Shown: piece by piece, positions 8,116 to 16,304 of the stretch
Position numbering within the stretch: position 1 is the first letter of the stretch
How the letters are laid out: each line of letters starts with the position of its first letter
NCBI GenBank assembly: GCA_964454015.1
Contig: CAYVQF010000053.1
Location: 1-42,243, forward strand
Reading direction: 5' to 3'
DNA length: 42,243 nucleotides
Origin: CAYVQF01 sp964454015
GTDB lineage: Bacteria; Myxococcota_A; Bradymonadia; UBA4248
The notes under the pieces: generated by a model
Databases searched by the model: none
What the model saw: the letters and a program-made list of their open reading frames with translations, nothing else
What the model was told of the DNA's origin: nothing
Program-made: the position numbers and the translations under genes

Positions 8116-9277
8116 GACCTACCTTCCTTGCGTCAGCACGCTCACTCGGACTCTCGAGCGTCACGTACTCGACCACTTGTAATCCAAACGCTTCTAAACC
8201 TACGATCTTCGTTGGCGTATGGGTCAATACGCGCATCCTCTCCACCCCCAAGGCACGCAGACACTGCGCACCAATGCCAAAGAGACGCATCTCCAGAGGG
8301 GGCGCGTTCAACTGCTCCTCGCCCCAGCTCTCTGGCGCGGCCGACTCCAAACCAAGCATCCCAGACAGAACGGTCTGCAGGGAATCCGCCGGCCGCTGAA
8401 CGTAGAGCAAGACCCCGCGACCCTCGTCGGCAATGCGCCGCAGCGAAAAAGCGAGGTCGCCATCGTCGTTCATCCCGACCAAGGCAAACATGTCGTTCCA
8501 CCGCGAACCCGCGTGGACCCGCACCAGCACCGGCGCATCGCCAGAGAGATCACCTCGGCTCAGGGCAAAGTGCTCCGAACCATCGACTTGGCTGCGGAAA
8601 ACATGCCCCTGAAAGTCCCCAAGGCTCTCCAAATGGCACGGCACCGACAAGACGCGCTCCACCAAATACTCACGCCGCAACCTATAGGCAATCAAGTCAG
8701 CGATGGTCGCAATCAAAAGACCGTGCCTGGCAGCAAAACGCTCCAGATCGGCCATCCGCGCCATGGTCCCATCGTCGTTCATGATCTCGCAGATCACCGC
8801 CGCCGCCTTGCAGCCGGCCAAACGCGCCAGGTCCACGCTCCCCTCGGTTTGCCCCGTCCGCTCCAAAACGCCGCCACGGCGCGCCGCCAAAGGAAAAATG
8901 TGCCCCGGACGCGCCAAATCTCCCGGCGTCGACCCATCCGCAACCGCCACCTGCACCGTCCGCGCCCGGTCAGCCGCTGAAATCCCCGTGGTCACACCGC
9001 TGCGCGCCTCGATCGAGACGGTAAACGCCGTCCGCATCCGGCTGGTGTTCTCTTCCACCATCCTGGGGATCTGCAAGGCCGTCAGCCTCTCCTCGGTCAT
9101 GGCCAAACAGATCAGGCCCCGACCATGCGTCGCCATGAAGTTGATCGCCTCGGGCGTCACCAACTCCGCCGCCATGCAAAGGTCGCCTTCGTTCTCGCGG
9201 TGCTCGTCGTCCACGAGGATGACCATCTCACCACGTCCCATCGCCGCGACTACATCTTCAATTTTCGCTACAGCCAT
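8099..9277 (-). CDS. ribB: 3,4-dihydroxy-2-butanone 4-phosphate synthase with degenerate GTP cyclohydrolase II domain (RibBX type)
   Basis: 392 residues from ATG 9277 (GGAAAGG 5 bases upstream). Residues ~1-200 are an intact RibB: VDDEHRENEGD, SGVTTGISAADRARTV, ARPGHIFPLAAR and GQTEGSVDLARLAG; it makes the four-carbon unit of riboflavin from ribulose 5-phosphate. Residues ~205-385 have the GTP cyclohydrolase II (RibA) fold pattern (HFALSRGDLSGDAPVLVRVH, LRRIADEGRGVLLYV, TPTKIVGLEAFGLQVVEYV). The RibA zinc site, normally HSECLTGDVFGSxRCDC, reads HAGSRWNDMFALVG with no cysteine, and the RQEGRGIGL loop is absent. So only RibB activity is expected, as in described RibBX hybrids, and a real RibA should be elsewhere in the genome. 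Confidence 0.93.
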   Translation of the reverse strand: MAVAKIEDVVAAMGRGEMVILVDDEHRENEGDLCMAAELVTPEAINFMATHGRGLICLAMTEERLTALQIPRMVEENTSRMRTAFTVSIEARSGVTTGISAADRARTVQVAVADGSTPGDLARPGHIFPLAARRGGVLERTGQTEGSVDLARLAGCKAAAVICEIMNDDGTMARMADLERFAARHGLLIATIADLIAYRLRREYLVERVLSVPCHLESLGDFQGHVFRSQVDGSEHFALSRGDLSGDAPVLVRVHAGSRWNDMFALVGMNDDGDLAFSLRRIADEGRGVLLYVQRPADSLQTVLSGMLGLESAAPESWGEEQLNAPPLEMRLFGIGAQCLRALGVERMRVLTHTPTKIVGLEAFGLQVVEYVTLESPSERADARKVGHADNH

Positions 9278-9296
9278 CCTAACCTTTCCCTTGGCG

Positions 9297-9977
9297 CTAC
9301 CTTGGGGTGCCATCCCCAAATCCATGCCGCTCCAACAGCGACCAACTCACCCCCTCCTTCGCCTCCACCCCCGTGGCCCCGCCACCGCGGCCCAACCCCA
9401 GCAGTCGTGACACATGCTTGCCAATGATGTCGACCTCGATGTTGACCCGCTGCCCCACCGCAACCGCACCCAGCGTCGTCTGCGCTGCCGAGAACGGCAC
9501 CAAGGTCACCGTAAAACCGCGCGCATCGAGGCCACTCACCGTCAGGCTCACCCCATCCACGGCGATGGATCCCTTCTCCACCACCATGGCCTGCAGCTCC
9601 GTCGCCAGCGAAACGTGCACATGCACCGCGTTCTGCTCCCGGCGCACGGCCAACACTTGCCCCACCCCGTCCACATGCCCCAGGACCAGATGTCCGCCAA
9701 GGCGATCACCCAGCCTCAAGGCGCGCTCGAGGTTCACCTGCGCTCCCACCCGCAAAGCCTCCAAGGTGCTGCGCCGCAGGGTCTCGGGCGACACCTGCGC
9801 ATAAAAGAGCCCACCCGACATCTCCACCACGGTCAGGCACACCCCGTTGACCGCCACACTCTCCCCGAGACTCAACGCCTGCAACGGAATCGTCGACGTC
9901 AGCCCCAAGCGGAACTCTGTCGCGCTGCGCTGCAAACCGGCGACCCGACCTACCGTCTCGATGAGGCCTGTGAACAT
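9297..9977 (-). CDS. ribE: Riboflavin synthase, alpha subunit type
   Basis: 226 residues from ATG 9977 (GGAGGTTGAG directly upstream). Dismutates two lumazine molecules to riboflavin plus the pyrimidine. Starts with the diagnostic MFTGLIETVGRV and shows the two internally repeated barrels: AVNGVCLTVV / LGGHLVLGHVDGVG in the first and AVDGVSLTVSGL / NIEVDIIGKHVSRLL in the second. One base separates it from the ribD stop and 19 bp from the ribBX start. Family assignment secure. Often called ribC in other species. Confidence 0.97.
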   Translation of the reverse strand: MFTGLIETVGRVAGLQRSATEFRLGLTSTIPLQALSLGESVAVNGVCLTVVEMSGGLFYAQVSPETLRRSTLEALRVGAQVNLERALRLGDRLGGHLVLGHVDGVGQVLAVRREQNAVHVHVSLATELQAMVVEKGSIAVDGVSLTVSGLDARGFTVTLVPFSAAQTTLGAVAVGQRVNIEVDIIGKHVSRLLGLGRGGGATGVEAKEGVSWSLLERHGFGDGTPR

Positions 9978-9978
9978 C

Positions 9979-11115
9979 TCAACCTCCGCGCGTGGCGGCA
10001 ATGCGTGGCTTCGCCACCAAACACAAATCCGCCCCCACCTGGCGCCAGGATACGAAGTCGAAAGACAGCGCCTCGGCCATCTCCCCTACCCCAAGACCTC
10101 CCACTGGACCGGGCGCCGTGCGCCCCCCAACCACCTTAGGGGCCACGAACACCACCAACTCATCCACCAAGGAGGACGACAACAACGACGCCGCCAGCTC
10201 ACCCCCACCTTCACACAGGAGCGTCGTCACCCGCCGCGATGACACCAGGCGACGCAACACCGCGCCGAGGTCCAGCCCCGCATCTCCCTCGCCTACGGAC
10301 TGCACCTCGATATCGCGCCCTGCAAAACGCGCCACGCCCTCTCCGAGACAGGCCTCGCGCGTGAACAAAAGGGTCGCAGCCTTGCCATCAAAAACCTGCG
10401 CCTCCGGCCGCAGCCGCAAGCGGCGATCCAGAACCACCCGCAGAGGCTGTCGCCTCGGTCCATCACCGCTCCGCACCGTCAGCCGCGGATCGTCCGCCGC
10501 CACCGTCCCCGTACCCACCATCACCGCGTCATGCCGACGGCGCATCTCTTGCACCTCCGCCCGCGATGCCTCCCCACTGATCCACTGCGAAGAGCCCTGC
10601 ACCGTCGCAATGCGACCGTCCAGAGTCATGGCCATCTTCAACGTGACATAGGGCAAGCCATGCAAAACGCGCTTGAAGAAAGGCGCGTTCAATGCCTGGC
10701 AGGCCGCTTCCAGCACCCCAACCTCACACACCACCCCCGCCGCGCCCAACGCTGCAATGCCCCGCCCCGAAACCCGCGGGTCAGGATCGACACTGCCAAT
10801 GACGCAGCGCGAAATCCCTGCGCCAATCAAAGCCGAAGTACATGGGGGTGTCCGCCCGTGGTGGTGACAGGGCTCTAAAGTCACGAAAAGCTCCGCCCCT
10901 TGAGCTTGCATCCCGAGCTTGCGTAAGGCCACCACCTCCGCATGATCCTGCCCGGCCGCTTCGTGGTAACCCGTCGCCAGCACCGCGTCACCGCGCACGA
11001 CCACCGCGCCGACCATCGGGTTGGGATGCGTCCGCCAATCACCCCGAGCCGCCTCGGTCAAGGCCAGCGACATGTAATGTTCGTCACGCTCTCGAAGCAC
11101 CTTGGCTCTCACCAC
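9979..11115 (-). CDS. ribD: Bifunctional riboflavin pyrimidine deaminase / reductase
   Basis: 378 residues. The N-terminal deaminase (~residues 11-140) has zinc ligands in HAE (H58) and PCHHHGRTPPC (C83, C92). The C-terminal reductase (~150-370) has KMAMTLDGRIAT, SGEASRAEVQEMRRRHDAVMVGTGTV, DDPRLTVR and LLCEGGGELAASLL. It performs the second and third steps of riboflavin synthesis. The start is a GTG pair at 11115/11112; the conserved DEHYMSLAL segment at residue 11 means the ATG at residue 15 is too late. Starts 5 bp after the ACP-RpiB fusion gene. Confidence 0.96.
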   Translation of the reverse strand: MVRAKVLRERDEHYMSLALTEAARGDWRTHPNPMVGAVVVRGDAVLATGYHEAAGQDHAEVVALRKLGMQAQGAELFVTLEPCHHHGRTPPCTSALIGAGISRCVIGSVDPDPRVSGRGIAALGAAGVVCEVGVLEAACQALNAPFFKRVLHGLPYVTLKMAMTLDGRIATVQGSSQWISGEASRAEVQEMRRRHDAVMVGTGTVAADDPRLTVRSGDGPRRQPLRVVLDRRLRLRPEAQVFDGKAATLLFTREACLGEGVARFAGRDIEVQSVGEGDAGLDLGAVLRRLVSSRRVTTLLCEGGGELAASLLSSSLVDELVVFVAPKVVGGRTAPGPVGGLGVGEMAEALSFDFVSWRQVGADLCLVAKPRIAATRGG

Positions 11116-11120
11116 CGCAC

Positions 11121-11846
11121 CTAGTGGGTTGCGGTCTCCGCATCGCGAATCTGTTGCACCCGGCGCGCATGACGACCATCGTCGCCCGCCTCGAACTCAT
11201 GCCGTAAAAAAGACTCCAGCGCCCGCTGTGCCGCCAACTCACCCACCATCTTCGCCCCCAGGCACATCACGTTCGCGTCATTGTGCCGGCGCGTCATCTC
11301 GGCCTCGATGGCATCCCGCACCAACGCCGCACGCACACCTGGCACCTTGTTGGCCGCAATGGACATCCCAATCCCCGTGCTGCATATCAACAGCCCCAAA
11401 GTGTGCCCCCCCCCACTGGCCACCGCCTGCGCCACCGCCAACGCCCGCGTCGGGTAGTCGCACGCCTCCTCACTCGCCGGACCCAAGTCCTCGACACAAA
11501 AACCCAGGCCTTCGGCCACACCACCGAGAAACCGCTTCAGAGCGACCCCGGAATGATCACTCCCCATCACCAACACCCGTCCACCCTCGCCCCCTGGCGC
11601 GCACCGCTGTGACGCTTCCAAACTCTCGACATAGGCAATCACGTCAGCCACCGTGGCCACACTCTCAGACACATCCTCTGGAATGCGCAAACCAAAGCGC
11701 TCCTCTACCCGCATGATGAGCTCAACCACGTCCAAGCTATTGGCACCAAGGTCATTGACCAGATGATGGTTCAGCTCCAAGGCTTCCGCGCGCCCAAGCA
11801 CCTTGCCGATGATCGCCAGAACCTCCCGTTGCGTCTCACTGCTCAT
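11121..11846 (-). CDS. rpiB: Acyl carrier protein fused to ribose-5-phosphate isomerase B
   Basis: 241 residues in one uninterrupted frame. Residues 1-78 are a full acyl carrier protein: NDLGANSLDVVELIMRVEE holds Ser37, the phosphopantetheine attachment position (the preceding Asp of the common DSL is Asn), then FGLRIPED and ATVADVIAYVE. Residues ~88-232 are RpiB/LacA-type isomerase: VMGSDHSGVALK, LGPASEEACDYP, LLICSTGIGMSIAANKVPGVRAALV with the catalytic-position Cys155, and RRHNDANVMCLGAKMVGE. RpiB interconverts ribose and ribulose 5-phosphate, and ribulose 5-phosphate is RibB's substrate. ATGA overlap with alaS upstream. I know of no standard role for such a fusion; whether it is holo-ACP is unknown. 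Confidence 0.9.
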   Translation of the reverse strand: MSSETQREVLAIIGKVLGRAEALELNHHLVNDLGANSLDVVELIMRVEERFGLRIPEDVSESVATVADVIAYVESLEASQRCAPGGEGGRVLVMGSDHSGVALKRFLGGVAEGLGFCVEDLGPASEEACDYPTRALAVAQAVASGGGHTLGLLICSTGIGMSIAANKVPGVRAALVRDAIEAEMTRRHNDANVMCLGAKMVGELAAQRALESFLRHEFEAGDDGRHARRVQQIRDAETATH

Positions 11847-14494
11847 CGCCCGCCCCCCGTCGCCATCGTCTGCAACACCCCAAAGAGCGCCGCAATCGCC
11901 TCATCCAGTCGACCCAGCTCAGCCCCACCGGCTTGCGCCAGCGTTGGCCGGCCGCCGCCTCGCCCACCAATCACCTGCGCACAGGCATTGACGATCGCCG
12001 TCGCATGCCAAGTCGACTGCTTGGCGACCCCCTCGGACACCGCGCACACCAGCGCAGGTCTGCCATCGATCTCAGCGCCCAACAACGCCACCCCTTCACC
12101 CATGCGCTCGCGCAGCAAATCTACGTACAGCAACAAGTCCTTCCGCTCGCGCACCTGCACGCGCGCGGCATAGGCGCGAACACCCCCGACCTCCTTACCC
12201 TCGCGCAGAATCGCCGCCACCTCGGTCCGAGCAACCCGCCGCGTCAACGACTCCACCTGACGCTCCAACTCAGCGCGCTCGCTCACCCACTTCTTCAGCC
12301 GCACCGGCAACGCTTCGACCGTATCCACCCCCACCGCCTCGGCGCTCGCCCGCAACAGACGTCGGTCCTGCTGCGCCGCCGCAAAAGCGCCAGCGTTCGT
12401 CACCGCCTCGATGCGCCGCGTCCCGGCGGCGATGGCGCCCTCCGACACGATCCTGAACAGCAATATCTCGCGCGTGTTCTCCACGTGAATCCCACCGCAC
12501 AACTCCATGCTCACCCCAGGCACCTCGACTACCCGCACCCGATCACCATATTTCTCACCGAAAATGGCCATCGCGCCCCACTCCTGCGCCGTCTGATGCG
12601 GCACGTCGACGTGCTTGCGCACCTCATGCCCTGCACGGATCTGGGCGTTCACCCACTGCTCCACCCGCTCCAACTCATCCTCGGTCAGCGCCCGCGAGAA
12701 GCTAAAATCAAAACGAAACTTGTCGTCCCGCACCAATGAACCCGCCTGAAAGATCTCCGTCGACACCACTGCACGCAGCGCCTTGTGCAAAAGATGGGTC
12801 GCCGTGTGGTTACTGGCAATCAGCCCGCGTCGCTCGGCGTTCACTTCGGCGATCACATCCTTCGCCATGCTCTCCCGCGTCACGAAACCATCTTCCAAAC
12901 GACAAACGTGAACAATGCCCCCGTCCGTGCGCTGCGTATCCAAAACCCGCAGCCGCAGTTGGCCATCCTCCGAGTGGATCAGGCCACCGTCGCCGACCTG
13001 CCCACCCCCTTCGGCATAGAACGGCGTCATATCCAACAACACATCGTAAAAATCACCGCGCTCGCGATAGCGAATCACCTGACTCGCCGTGGAATGCCGC
13101 GCATAACCCAGAAAAGTCGTCGCACTCCCCTCACGGATGCCAATCCACGGACCCCCTTCCTGTCCCGTGAACCCAGAGGCCTCGGAAGAACGCTGCCGCT
13201 GCTGCGACAAGGCCTCCTCGAAGCCGGCGACGTCCACCTCAAGCCCCCGCTCCTCCGCCATGATCTGCGTCAAATCCAAAGGAAAACCAAAGGTATCATA
13301 CAGAACGAAGGCATCCTGACCCGCCACGCGGCCACCGGCGCTGCGCCCGGCAACCTCCTCGAAACGCACCAAACCACGCTCCAGCGTCCGGAAAAAGCGC
13401 TCCTCTTCCAAACGCAACACCTCCTGGCATTGCACCGAGACCGCCGCCAATTCGGGATACACGCCAGCGAACTCGTCCACCACGGCTTGGGAGAGCTTGC
13501 ACAAAAATGGCTCGCGGAAACCCAAGTCGCGACCAAAACGCACGGCCCGTCGCAAGATCCGCCGCAACACATAACCCCGACCCTCGTTGGAAAAGGGTTG
13601 CCCTTCGCTCACCGCAAAGGTCAGCGTCCGCACGTGGTCCGCAATGACCCGAAAGGCGTTGACATCCGCCCCGGCGAGAATCTCCGCCTGACACTGCGGC
13701 CGCCCCAACAACGACGCCGTCTGCTCCAAGATCCCTTTGAACAGCGCCGTCGCATAGACGCTCTCCACCCCCGCCAACAGCGCAGCCACTCGCTCCAAAC
13801 CCATCCCCGTGTCCACGCTCTTCATCGGCAGAGACGTCAACACGCCCGCCGCATCGCGGTCGAACTCCATGAACACGTGATTCCAAATCTCTACGTAGCG
13901 CTCACCCGAGCAACCAGGCCCCCAAGTCGACGCCTCATGCGGCTGCGTATCGAAGTGAATCTCCGTACACGGACCACAGGGACCCACGGGACCCATACTC
14001 CAAAAATTCTCTTCATCACCGACGGCGATGTCCCCCAGCCGCATCATCCGCGCCGTCGGCACCCCAACCTCATTGGCCCAAATGTCCCACGACGCATCGT
14101 CGTCCTTGTATACCGTCACATAGAGACGCTCCACCGGGAGGCCCAGCACCTCCGTCAAAAATGACCAGCCCCACTGAATCGACTCCCGCTTGTAGTAGTC
14201 GCCAAATGACCAGTTCCCCAACATCTCGAAAAAGGTCAGATGACGTCCATCTTTCCCCACCTCGTCCAAATCGTTGTGTTTGCCACCTGCACGAATGCAT
14301 TTCTGGGCACTCGCCGCGCGCTTATACGAACGCACCTCAGCACCCAAGAAAACATCCTTGAACTGGTTCATCCCAGCATTCGCAAACAAGAGCGTCGGAT
14401 CGCCCTTTGGCACCACCGGAGACGATGTCACCACCTCATGTCCAAGACCCTGAAAAAACGACAAAAACTTCGCGCGCAACACATGCGGATCCAA
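11843..14494 (-). CDS. alaS: Alanyl-tRNA synthetase
   Basis: 883 residues, class II synthetase that charges tRNA-Ala and hydrolyses mischarged Ser/Gly-tRNA. Aminoacylation core: FLSFFQGLGHEVVTSSPVVPKGDPTLLFANAGMNQFKDVFLG and MGLERVAALL. Editing domain metal site: HTATHLLHKALR and CGGIHVENT. C-terminal DHHA1/C-Ala region rich in Gly near GGRGGGRPTLAQAGG. I place the start at TTG 14494 because AGGGAGG (14500-14506) lies 5 bases before it; an upstream in-frame TTG at 14515 has no such site. First gene of the alaS-rib-nusB run. Confidence 0.97.
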   Translation of the reverse strand: MDPHVLRAKFLSFFQGLGHEVVTSSPVVPKGDPTLLFANAGMNQFKDVFLGAEVRSYKRAASAQKCIRAGGKHNDLDEVGKDGRHLTFFEMLGNWSFGDYYKRESIQWGWSFLTEVLGLPVERLYVTVYKDDDASWDIWANEVGVPTARMMRLGDIAVGDEENFWSMGPVGPCGPCTEIHFDTQPHEASTWGPGCSGERYVEIWNHVFMEFDRDAAGVLTSLPMKSVDTGMGLERVAALLAGVESVYATALFKGILEQTASLLGRPQCQAEILAGADVNAFRVIADHVRTLTFAVSEGQPFSNEGRGYVLRRILRRAVRFGRDLGFREPFLCKLSQAVVDEFAGVYPELAAVSVQCQEVLRLEEERFFRTLERGLVRFEEVAGRSAGGRVAGQDAFVLYDTFGFPLDLTQIMAEERGLEVDVAGFEEALSQQRQRSSEASGFTGQEGGPWIGIREGSATTFLGYARHSTASQVIRYRERGDFYDVLLDMTPFYAEGGGQVGDGGLIHSEDGQLRLRVLDTQRTDGGIVHVCRLEDGFVTRESMAKDVIAEVNAERRGLIASNHTATHLLHKALRAVVSTEIFQAGSLVRDDKFRFDFSFSRALTEDELERVEQWVNAQIRAGHEVRKHVDVPHQTAQEWGAMAIFGEKYGDRVRVVEVPGVSMELCGGIHVENTREILLFRIVSEGAIAAGTRRIEAVTNAGAFAAAQQDRRLLRASAEAVGVDTVEALPVRLKKWVSERAELERQVESLTRRVARTEVAAILREGKEVGGVRAYAARVQVRERKDLLLYVDLLRERMGEGVALLGAEIDGRPALVCAVSEGVAKQSTWHATAIVNACAQVIGGRGGGRPTLAQAGGAELGRLDEAIAALFGVLQTMATGGGR

Positions 14495-14566
14495 GACAAC
14501 CTCCCTCAGCGCCAATGTCCATCCTCGCCGCTTGGCCGCAACCTCGCCAAGACCTAGCGCGGCTTT

Positions 14567-14595
14567 CCTCTAACACAGCGGCGAAAGAACTTCAA
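14567..14595 (-). promoter_or_regulatory. Candidate promoter of the alaS-rib-nusB operon
   Basis: Minus-strand TTGAAG (14590-14595) and TAGAGG (14567-14572) are separated by 17 bases, about 75 bases upstream of the chosen alaS start. Visual match only. No FMN riboswitch (RFN element) was recognised upstream of ribD or of the operon. Confidence 0.3.
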
Positions 14596-14787
14596 TCACC
14601 AGCGCCGCCACCCGATCCTATCGACCCGATCGCATCACCCGCCCCCCCTTTCCTCAAAAACTGTCGCAAATGCACCGACTATGGCATCCTCAGCCTTTGA
14701 CACCTGCCGCCAACCCAACAAAATGGGCTGGCCCTAAGCAACCAACGGCAAACCGTGAACTCCCTCAACCCAACTGTGGTAGCTGCG

Positions 14788-16296
14788 ATGCCCAAAACCT
14801 CGTCCCAAGGCGGCCCACTGCGCTCACTTCGACGGCTGCTGTGGCTCGCACTCATCGGCTTCGCCGCCTGCCAACCCCGCACCAGCACCAGCATCCCGCC
14901 CGATCTCCAAGCGCAAGTCAAAAGCATCCTCGACAAGGCCTGGAACAACGAGGATCCATTCGTGCGCGCTGAAGCCCTGCGCCTCGCCGCCACCACACCC
15001 TCCCACCTCTGGAAGGCCCAAGCAGAGAAGCTCCTCGCAGACCACGACCCCATGGTCTCTCTCCGAGCCGCCGATGCCCTCCTCACCATTGGCGCCGAAG
15101 AGAGCGCCATCGAAACCCTCACCAAGGCCGTCCAGAACGCACCCCTGCCCCAGCAACTCACCGCCCTGAATATCGCCCGGCAACGCCTCACCTGGATTGA
15201 TTTCGAGCCCGTCCTCACTGCGGCGCTGCGCACCAGCCGCAGCGAACTGCGACGTGAAGCCGTCGGCATCGCCACCGCCCTCCTCGAAAACAAAGAAGCC
15301 CTCGCCCCCATGGAGGCGCGCCAACTCGAACAACGCATCAAAATCTTCGCCACTGACCCAGATATCAAAACCGTCATCACCACCCTGCGCTATCTCAACA
15401 AAAACGACCGCCTCATCGCCGAAAACGAAGAACGACGCGCTGCCCTCCTCGAGCTCGCTCGAAACGCTAACGCCGCCGATCGCATTCGAGCCCTGCGCAT
15501 CCTCACCCACGTGGGACTGCCCCAACTCCAGAGCATCGCCTATCAAATCTACGTCGACACCGCCAAAGATCCCGAACAACTCGACGTCCACAACGCAGCC
15601 ATCCTCGCCCTCGGCGCCAGTGGCGACGTCCACCGCATCGCTGAAATCGATCGCCTCGCCCGCCGCGACGAGCAACCCGACCTGCAACTCGACGCCCTCA
15701 CCGTACTCGCCAGCATCGATGACCCTGACGCTGCCATGACCTTGGGCCAGGCCCTCGACAGCCCCAAATCGCTGCTCCGCCAGACCGTCCTCGAGGCCAT
15801 CACCCTCTACGGCAATACCCGCGTCCGCATCCCCGACGCCGTCCTCCTCGACCCCGACCCCGAGGTCCGCCTCCTCGCACTCCAAATCCTCTGGCAACGC
15901 GACCCGGCCCATTTCGAACGTACCGTCAGCCAGAAACTCGGCGTTGAGCAGTATCGCGCCCCACTCATCGACAGCCTCGCCCTCTGGGCCGAGAAAGACC
16001 CCAACCCCCAAGCACCATGGCTGCAAAGCCTCGCCCCGACCCTGCGCCGCCACGCCAATGACTACGGCAACCGCCTGGGTCAAGCCGCTACCATCTACAC
16101 CTTGGTGCTACACCTCGATGGACCAGAGCCCTACCTCGACAAAATCGACAAGCTCCCCGTCGACGCCCAATATGTCATCCTCGAAGCCCTCCTGCGCCAG
16201 AAGAAGGGCACCGTCCAACAATACCAAAAATTCCTCGACAGCCCGCTCTTCGCCGTCCGCCTCGTCGCCGCCTTCGGCATCGCAGCAAAAAAATAA
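14788..16296 (+). CDS. HEAT-like repeat lipoprotein
   Basis: 502 residues from ATG 14788 (an in-frame GTG at 14755 is possible). A signal peptide ends at the lipobox GFAAC, so it is probably membrane-anchored. The remainder is almost entirely paired alpha helices of HEAT/Armadillo-like type, for example DPFVRAEALRLAA, DPMVSLRAADALLTIGAEES, QLDALTVLASIDDPDAAMTLG, LLRQTVLEAITLYG and DPEVRLLALQILWQRD. Such solenoids act as binding scaffolds. It converges with the kinase-PEGA gene, leaving only 8 bp between the stops. Partner unknown. Confidence 0.75.
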   Translation: MPKTSSQGGPLRSLRRLLWLALIGFAACQPRTSTSIPPDLQAQVKSILDKAWNNEDPFVRAEALRLAATTPSHLWKAQAEKLLADHDPMVSLRAADALLTIGAEESAIETLTKAVQNAPLPQQLTALNIARQRLTWIDFEPVLTAALRTSRSELRREAVGIATALLENKEALAPMEARQLEQRIKIFATDPDIKTVITTLRYLNKNDRLIAENEERRAALLELARNANAADRIRALRILTHVGLPQLQSIAYQIYVDTAKDPEQLDVHNAAILALGASGDVHRIAEIDRLARRDEQPDLQLDALTVLASIDDPDAAMTLGQALDSPKSLLRQTVLEAITLYGNTRVRIPDAVLLDPDPEVRLLALQILWQRDPAHFERTVSQKLGVEQYRAPLIDSLALWAEKDPNPQAPWLQSLAPTLRRHANDYGNRLGQAATIYTLVLHLDGPEPYLDKIDKLPVDAQYVILEALLRQKKGTVQQYQKFLDSPLFAVRLVAAFGIAAKK

Positions 16297-16304
16297 ACGG
16301 CCAC

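Noticed and set aside
12785..14164. 459-codon plus-strand open frame opposite alaS
   Set aside because: His/Arg/Gln/Pro-rich translation with no domain, lying entirely inside alaS.
11116..14600. FMN riboswitch controlling the riboflavin genes
   Set aside because: Spaces before ribD and within the operon are at most a few bases, and the alaS leader shows no recognisable RFN pattern.
14824..16083. 419-codon minus-strand open frame opposite the HEAT-like lipoprotein
   Set aside because: Same antisense pattern with low-complexity acidic composition; the plus frame has a signal peptide, lipobox and helical repeats.
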